This document shows positions 6,778 to 10,908 of a DNA stretch of 10,908 nt, one piece after another. A program made the translations under genes and the position numbers. The DNA is from Larix sibirica (lineage: Eukaryota; Streptophyta; Pinopsida; Pinales; Pinaceae), in assembly GCA_004151065.3 (NCBI GenBank), contig NWUY0305004606.1, forward strand, positions 1 to 10,908, written 5' to 3'. The notes under the pieces were generated by a model. It saw only the letters and a program-made list of their open reading frames with translations. It made no database searches and had not been told where the DNA came from. Position 1 is the first letter of the stretch. Each line of letters begins with the position of its first letter.

Positions 6778-7110
6778 AAGAGGAATGACAGAAAGCAAGG
6801 AAAAAATCCACCACTATCGCTTCTATATCACGAAACTTGGAATAAATTCAAGTCTGGAAGAGAATGCCATGCCATTCACCAGTTATTCACACAACAGAAG
6901 ATTCAAGATGTCTCTCCTGAATTTCGAGTTCATACATTTTATTAATGATAGGCTATTCCAATTTCTCCTTGGAAAAAACTACTCGTCATTACCTTGTCCC
7001 TTGCACAGTAAATACACAAGGCTCCTTCAATTTCTCTCTACGCAGAAGTGTATTCATCTACACACAAACCCTGATTCCTCTGTCAACCAATATCAATCTA
7101 CTTACAAATA

Positions 7111-7112
7111 NN
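7111..7112. other. N join 1 between repeat copies A and B
   Basis: Two undetermined bases. The left side is the end of repeat A (matching C up to 8531); the right side restarts at the equivalent of 6614 in repeat A. The jump back within the repeat shows that two contigs or reads were placed end to end; distance and order across it are not proven. Confidence 0.9.
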
Positions 7113-7530
7113 GTGTTCTTCAATCTCCCAAAAGGATGGGCTCTCATTCCTTCACCAACGAAGGCTCCTTTACTCTACTGCTATTCATTCGATTTTCTTC
7201 TAATAATGCTTGGATGCACGCTGGTGATGGTTTAAACTTTGAGCCTATACATAAAACCCCAGCTAACTGTAACTAGAAGAGGAATGACAGAAAGCAAGGA
7301 AAAAAACCACCACTATCGTTTCTATATCATGAAATAAATTCAAGTCTGGAAGAGAATGCCATGCCATTCACCAGTTATTCACACAATAGAAGATTCAAGA
7401 TGTCTCTCTCCCAAATTTCGATTTCATACATTTTATTAATGACAGGCTATTCTGATTTCTCCTTGGAAAAAACTACTCGTCATTACCCTATCCCTTGCAC
7501 AGTAAATACACAAGGCTCCTTCAATTTCTC
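7113..7530. repeat. Kilobase repeat, partial copy B
   Basis: This 418-base segment corresponds to A 6614 to about 7036 and to C 8033-8457. It has a private 7-base deletion before 7335 and many private substitutions, so it is a distinct copy or allele and not a simple overlap of A or C. It is bounded by N joins on both sides. It retains the 46-codon frame (7136-7276) and the MPFTSYSHNRRFKMSL frame start (7361). Confidence 0.88.
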
Positions 7531-7532
7531 NN
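7531..7532. other. N join 2 between repeat copies B and C
   Basis: Two undetermined bases separate B, which stops inside the repeat, from C, which starts 13 bases before the end of the 202-bp unit. Frames drawn across it (for example 7361-7570) are meaningless. Confidence 0.9.
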
Positions 7533-8531
7533 AATGGAATCATGTCATAATTTTTGTGTTAATTTGGTGACCGGGAAATGTTGGAACGTTCAAGAGGCAC
7601 TTATCAAACGATTTTTTTTCAACTATGGGTTCAATCTCAACAATTCCCAACTCTGGGGTTAATGTCATCACAAAACCAAATATTAATGTAACGAGATTTC
7701 AAACACTACCACGAGGTTAAAACCTGATGCACAGAAAGGTGTTTGGGCCTGGTCATATGGTGTTGTTATTGGCTCACCTAACTTGTGGGTATGCCTGCAT
7801 GTACTAGGAAAGCAACACCATGGACTCCACCTGCGAGCACCATGCTCTCAACACCTGGCTAAAACGCTGAGACTACGTCCATTTTCCAATGGGTTCTTCT
7901 ACCCTGCGCCTGCAATAATGGAGGATAGGCCCAGTTCCTTCTAGCTCAACCACAGAGTATTGTAATGGGGTATTTCAGACTCTGCCCTGCACACTGGATC
8001 GTTCTCAAGAAGTTGCAGATGTAATCAAAACCGTTTTCTTCAATCTCCCAAAACAATGGGCTCTCATTCCTTCACCAACGAAGGCTCCTTTACTCTATTT
8101 CTATTGATTCGGTTTGCTTCTAATAATGCTTGGATGCACGCTGGTGATGGTTTAAACTTCGAGCCTATACATAAAACCCCAGCTGAATGTAACTAGAAGA
8201 GGAATGATGGAAAGCAAGAAAAAAATCCACCACTATCGCTTCTATATCACGAAACCTGCAATAAATTCAAGTCTGGAATAGAATACCATGCCATTCACCA
8301 GTTATTCACACAACAGAAGATTCAAGATGTCTCTCTCCCGAATTTCGAGTTCATACATTTCATTAATGACAGGCTATTCTGATTTCTCCTTGGCAAAAAC
8401 TACTCGTCATTACCCTATCCCTTGCACAGTAAATACACAAGGCTCCTTCAATTTCTCTCTGCGCAGAAGTGTATTCATCTACACACAAACCCTGATTCCT
8501 CTGTCAACCAATATCAATCTACTTACAAATA
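7533..8531. repeat. Kilobase repeat, copy C
   Basis: Starts with the last 13 bases of the 202-bp unit, then matches copy A at roughly 95 percent over the first 200 bases by eye (about ten differences). It runs past where A is cut by its join, continuing into non-repeated GAATGCATGCGC from 8532, so the true right edge of the unit is unknown. It carries the same frames as A: 7687-7941 (no ATG), 8056-8196 (46 codons), and the start of 8288-8761. Confidence 0.9.
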
Positions 8532-8761
8532 GAATGCATGCGCACAGCTGTAGAAAAACACATACAATATATGCATTTCCAATCATTCACAAAATTCAAA
8601 AGGTAATTTCAAAAAATCACAAACTATTCAATAGTGTTCAGCTCTACAGGAAAACCTGTGATTGCCATCAAGTTCTTCACCCTTCATTTCAGTATAAGAA
8701 ACATATCATCATTTATACAGTCCCATTTACCTACAGAAAACACCCAGATGGAATACTATAA
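8288..8761 (+). CDS. Unrecognised 157-residue frame, doubtful
   Basis: An ATG at 8288 opens 157 codons starting MPFTSYSHNRRFKMSLSRIS, the longest ATG frame in the repeat area. The first half lies in repeat C; the second half in sequence seen only once. B keeps the frame up to its end, while A has a 2-base deletion after the MSL codons. In an 85-base comparison all four B/C differences I found change the residue (R/Q, S/I, S/L, A/E), which argues against constraint. No signal peptide, domain or motif is visible and composition follows the AT-rich DNA. It is likely a chance frame. Confidence 0.15.
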   Translation: MPFTSYSHNRRFKMSLSRISSSYISLMTGYSDFSLAKTTRHYPIPCTVNTQGSFNFSLRRSVFIYTQTLIPLSTNINLLTNRMHAHSCRKTHTIYAFPIIHKIQKVISKNHKLFNSVQLYRKTCDCHQVLHPSFQYKKHIIIYTVPFTYRKHPDGIL

Positions 8762-9838
8762 AGCACTATTTGTTCACTACTTGAATGTCCTGTAGGAAAC
8801 CTTTGAGTTTACCAAAATAAGCCTTTTACAATTTTCTCCCCCTTTTCATTCATAGTAAGAACTATACATACAATAACAAAATCCTAATTTGCTACCCTAT
8901 GGCCATATCTTCTTCACGAGGCCCACTCCCTTTTAATGCCTTTTAGCTTATAACATAAAGAAAACACAAATAACTCTAGACTGTTCAACTACCTCCTACA
9001 TTCTCATAACTGACTCCTATAATTCTGCAACTGCTTGGATCTTTTTAAGACTCTTCGAATTCTGCCAGCAAAGGTGGATTCAGTTACATGACTGAATAAC
9101 TCATCACTAAATGGACACTCATTTTTATCAAGACTCTCCTATAACATATACTTGTAAACTATGAAGATTTACAATATTTTACAATGAGATCCCACTTCTT
9201 AGCAAATGTCAATACCCTAAGGTCTAATCAACATTTCAATTTATTGTTGAGAGCAGATGCTCCTGCATCATAATTATCTAAGGATCAAGACTTACTCAAG
9301 GATCAAATGGTATACCAAGGGAACTATTTCAAGATGACATATGCAATTCAATAATAAATATAAAGTTTATGCTAATCAAGTGAACCATGATGGATACAAA
9401 AAATAATATCCATGTTATATTATATGGAAGTATTTTTTCAATTAAATACACTTTCTAGATTATTTCCTCCTAATAAGCACATTGTTAAATCATTTTCCCT
9501 GCGACAACATTTAGTCTTTTTCTTACATTTATAATGTCATGTAACAAAATATGACGCTAAAAGGTGTTCCATAATTGCCTCGAAAGGTAGATTTGAGTAG
9601 TTTATACTTTCACTAATGGATAGGTAACAACCAAATTTCATTGAATGAGGATAAATGTTCAAAAAAATTTTAAGAATATTTCCTCTCACTGGTCCCATTG
9701 CTACATCACTTTGTGTTTTCCCATCATGTATTATTTTCTTGCACTAATAAATGTCATAAAACATAAGACAAAGTGATTAGGATATAAGGAACTATATAAG
9801 GGATCTAGTATCTTCAATGTTGTCCATAATTAAATCAG
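8532..9838. other. Region without supported genes
   Basis: Apart from the tail of the doubtful frame ending at 8761, no frame of useful length, RNA gene or transposon protein is visible on either strand. A minus-strand polypurine run AAAAGGGGGAGAAAA (8832-8846) followed by TTGTAAAAG resembles the polypurine tract next to an LTR, but no second LTR, primer-binding site or RNase H fragment was seen. Confidence 0.5.
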
Positions 9839-9906
9839 GGTGCCCGCACAAAAATCATACCCAAACCCATTGCATTAATGGGAGCATACGAGTGCAGAAA
9901 AACATA

Positions 9907-9916
9907 GCACATGTGC
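9907..9916. promoter_or_regulatory. GCACATGTGC palindrome
   Basis: A perfect 10-base palindrome with the E-box CACATGTG, of the kind bound by plant bHLH factors. It lies just before the RY-type motif cluster and about 450 bases before the ATG at 10360. Regulatory meaning is speculative. Confidence 0.3.
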
Positions 9917-9926
9917 CCTTAAGATT

Positions 9927-10055
9927 GCATGCGCACCATGGTTTGGTAATGTCCAAAACCTCCAGTTAGGTATCCACATAGGTCTTAAAAGTGCATGCGC
10001 ACTAGTAGTGCGTGCACATTTAACACACATGCATGTTTAGTGCGTGCACCTTAAG
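9927..10055. promoter_or_regulatory. RY / alternating purine-pyrimidine motif cluster
   Basis: GCATGCGCAC occurs at 9927-9936 and 9993-10002 (also at 8536-8545). GTGCATGCGCACT and AGTGCGTGCAC form an imperfect inverted repeat at 9991-10017, CATGCATG stands at 10028-10035, and GTGCGTGCAC follows at about 10040. CATGCATG is the RY element bound by plant B3 factors such as ABI3/FUS3, and the alternating purine-pyrimidine runs favour Z-DNA. CTTAAGA or CTTAAAA precedes several units, so this may also be a decayed tandem repeat. Confidence 0.45.
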
Positions 10056-10277
10056 AGTGCCCATGCGTTGTTCTGTATATTAAAAATTGGGTCCAGGCCC
10101 ATTTCTAACCCATCTTACTCCATTATGCCAGTGCTTGATTATCCAAAAACGCTCCACGACTGTGCTCACGCACATCAATCCCACCACCAACATTGCCCCA
10201 ATAATCATCCAGGTAATATTTCGATCCACTATATACAATTTTTGTTTGTATTTTCAATGATTTAAAAAAAATCACAT

Positions 10278-10285
10278 TATATAAA
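10278..10285 (+). promoter_or_regulatory. Possible TATA box before the 10360 frame
   Basis: TATATAAA at 10278-10285 lies about 75 bases before the ATG, giving a possible short leader. The surrounding DNA is very AT-rich, so such a match is weak evidence. The stretch 10056-10277 between the RY cluster and this site holds nothing else I can support. Confidence 0.3.
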
Positions 10286-10359
10286 AAATCCAAAAAATTC
10301 AACCAATAATGTAAAAAATTCATTTTTTTAAAATTGTAGTTAATCTCTTTTCCATCACA

Positions 10360-10621
10360 ATGGCAGAAAACCAAGAGCCAAACCCCCAAACAAACAACCC
10401 ATCCACACAAAACCCCGAAGTAAACATTCACCCCGGGGAGAACCCAGACACAAAATCCCAAATGAACCAATTTTTACACCGGTCAAGAACCTTGGTTCAA
10501 GAGCTTAGAACCACTAGGGACCAATCTAGACTCTCCTTAGCCACATCTCTTGACAACATCCTTTCCTCATTTGAAAATGCTCATGGTCAATTGGTGAGCA
10601 TAACCGATTATAGGGCTAGGA
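10360..10621 (+). CDS. Asn/Pro/Gln-rich protein, N-terminal part
   Basis: An ATG in good plant context (CACAATGGC) opens 87 codons that run into the N join at 10622. Residues 1-35 are polar and rich in Asn, Pro and Gln (MAENQEPNPQTNNPSTQNPE), likely disordered. Residues of about 36-80 look helical and basic (FLHRSRTLVQELRTTRDQS, then LATSLDNILSSFENAHGQLV). The remainder is lost at the join; codons beyond it belong to other sequence and should not be read as this protein. I do not recognise the family; a host gene or the N-terminus of a transposon protein would both fit. Codon composition looks more gene-like than the surrounding AT-rich DNA. Confidence 0.45.
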
Positions 10622-10623
10622 NN
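10622..10623. other. N join 3
   Basis: Two undetermined bases separate the plus-strand frame 10360-10621 from a minus-strand frame 10624-10908. Two unrelated coding-like frames of opposite strand meeting exactly at a join points to separate contigs placed side by side. Confidence 0.85.
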
Positions 10624-10908
10624 CTTTCCTTCACTATTCTTCATTTTCCAATTAATTTCACAGTGGACTGCCTTTATCATTCTGCTATAGCTCTTCTTAG
10701 GCATTTGCATTAACTCCCATAGTTCACCTAGGGCACCTTCCAATTTGGTCTGCTGCTGCAAACTAATTTTGTTCTCATCTCTTAGCCATTGTACTTTGCT
10801 GCACTTTGCACATTCATGTTCACACTGATGATTATCTTCTTCAGCCTTCCTTAACTTTTCTTCCACTTTTGCTCTTGAGATTACTCCAGATACTGCTGTA
10901 GATATTGC
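10624..10908 (-). CDS. Coiled-coil-like protein fragment
   Basis: A minus-strand frame of 95 codons is open from the right edge of the window to the N join, with no start or stop, so it is internal to a longer frame or exon. It is rich in Glu, Lys and Gln with heptad-like spacing (VEEKLRKAEEDNHQ, LRDENKISLQQQTKLEGALG), suggesting a coiled coil, and has a local HQCEHECAKC cluster that could bind metal. The composition is gene-like for an AT-rich genome. Family not recognised; a plant gene exon or a gag-like retroelement segment are both possible. Confidence 0.4.

Larger units (their letters stand above)
6127..7110. repeat. Kilobase repeat, copy A
   Basis: From CATAATTTTTGTGTTAATTT to the N join at 7111, this unit matches copy C (7546-8531) at a constant 1419-base offset, apart from a 2-base deletion in A near 6917 that shifts one frame. 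Its middle (about 6310-6600) is noticeably less AT-rich than the surroundings, as if it once coded for protein or came from a different source. It follows directly after the 202-bp array. No transposon protein, LTR boundary or satellite family is recognised. Confidence 0.9.

Noticed and set aside
6785-7570. Frames of 163, 96 and 69 codons crossing N joins
   Set aside because: They read through undetermined bases that join non-contiguous repeat copies, so the joined products have no biological meaning.
10123-10470. 115-codon minus-strand frame and 73-codon plus-strand frame 10044-10265
   Set aside because: The first is antisense to the better-supported frame at 10360 and spans its promoter; the second covers the RY motif cluster. 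Neither has recognisable features.

Overview
The window looks like nuclear DNA of a land plant, probably a seed plant. It contains one compact glycine-rich cell-wall-type gene with a eukaryotic TATA box, a leader and a plant-style AATAAA signal. Around it lie long AT-rich gene-poor stretches, minisatellites and kilobase-scale direct repeats. There are no Shine-Dalgarno sites, operons, tRNA or rRNA genes, or CRISPR. Three 2-base N runs (7111-7112, 7531-7532, 10622-10623) mark assembly joins, so the layout after 7110 is only as reliable as those joins. I cannot name the species; a large repeat-rich genome such as a gymnosperm is possible but unproven.

Layout. 1-1500: upstream region with a three-copy 54-bp tandem repeat, a two-copy 22-bp repeat and a TGACGTA-containing inverted repeat. 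1510-2420: the one convincing gene, an intronless secreted Gly/Ser-rich protein of 187 residues with core promoter and poly(A) signal. 2420-4200: very AT-rich spacer with simple repeats and an old 109-bp tandem duplication. 4200-5580: unassigned sequence with a 36-bp minisatellite, small hairpins beside an AATAAA, a dispersed direct repeat and a TATA motif, perhaps retroelement debris. 5571-6126: copies of a 202-bp tandem repeat with an internal stem-loop. 6127-8531: three copies (A full, B partial, C full) of a roughly 1-kb unit, separated by N joins; each carries the same short open frames but shows no sign of protein-level constraint. 8532-9900: no gene seen. 9900-10040: cluster of GCATGCGCAC/RY-type alternating purine-pyrimidine motifs. 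10360-10621: N-terminal part of an Asn/Pro/Gln-rich frame cut by an N join. 10624-10908: part of a coiled-coil-like frame on the opposite strand, probably from another contig end.

Nothing here forms a pathway. The biology best supported is the structural cell-wall gene. The most informative structure is the nested repeat region 5571-8531, where real tandem duplication and assembly or haplotype artefact must be told apart. I did not find a convincing new molecular system.
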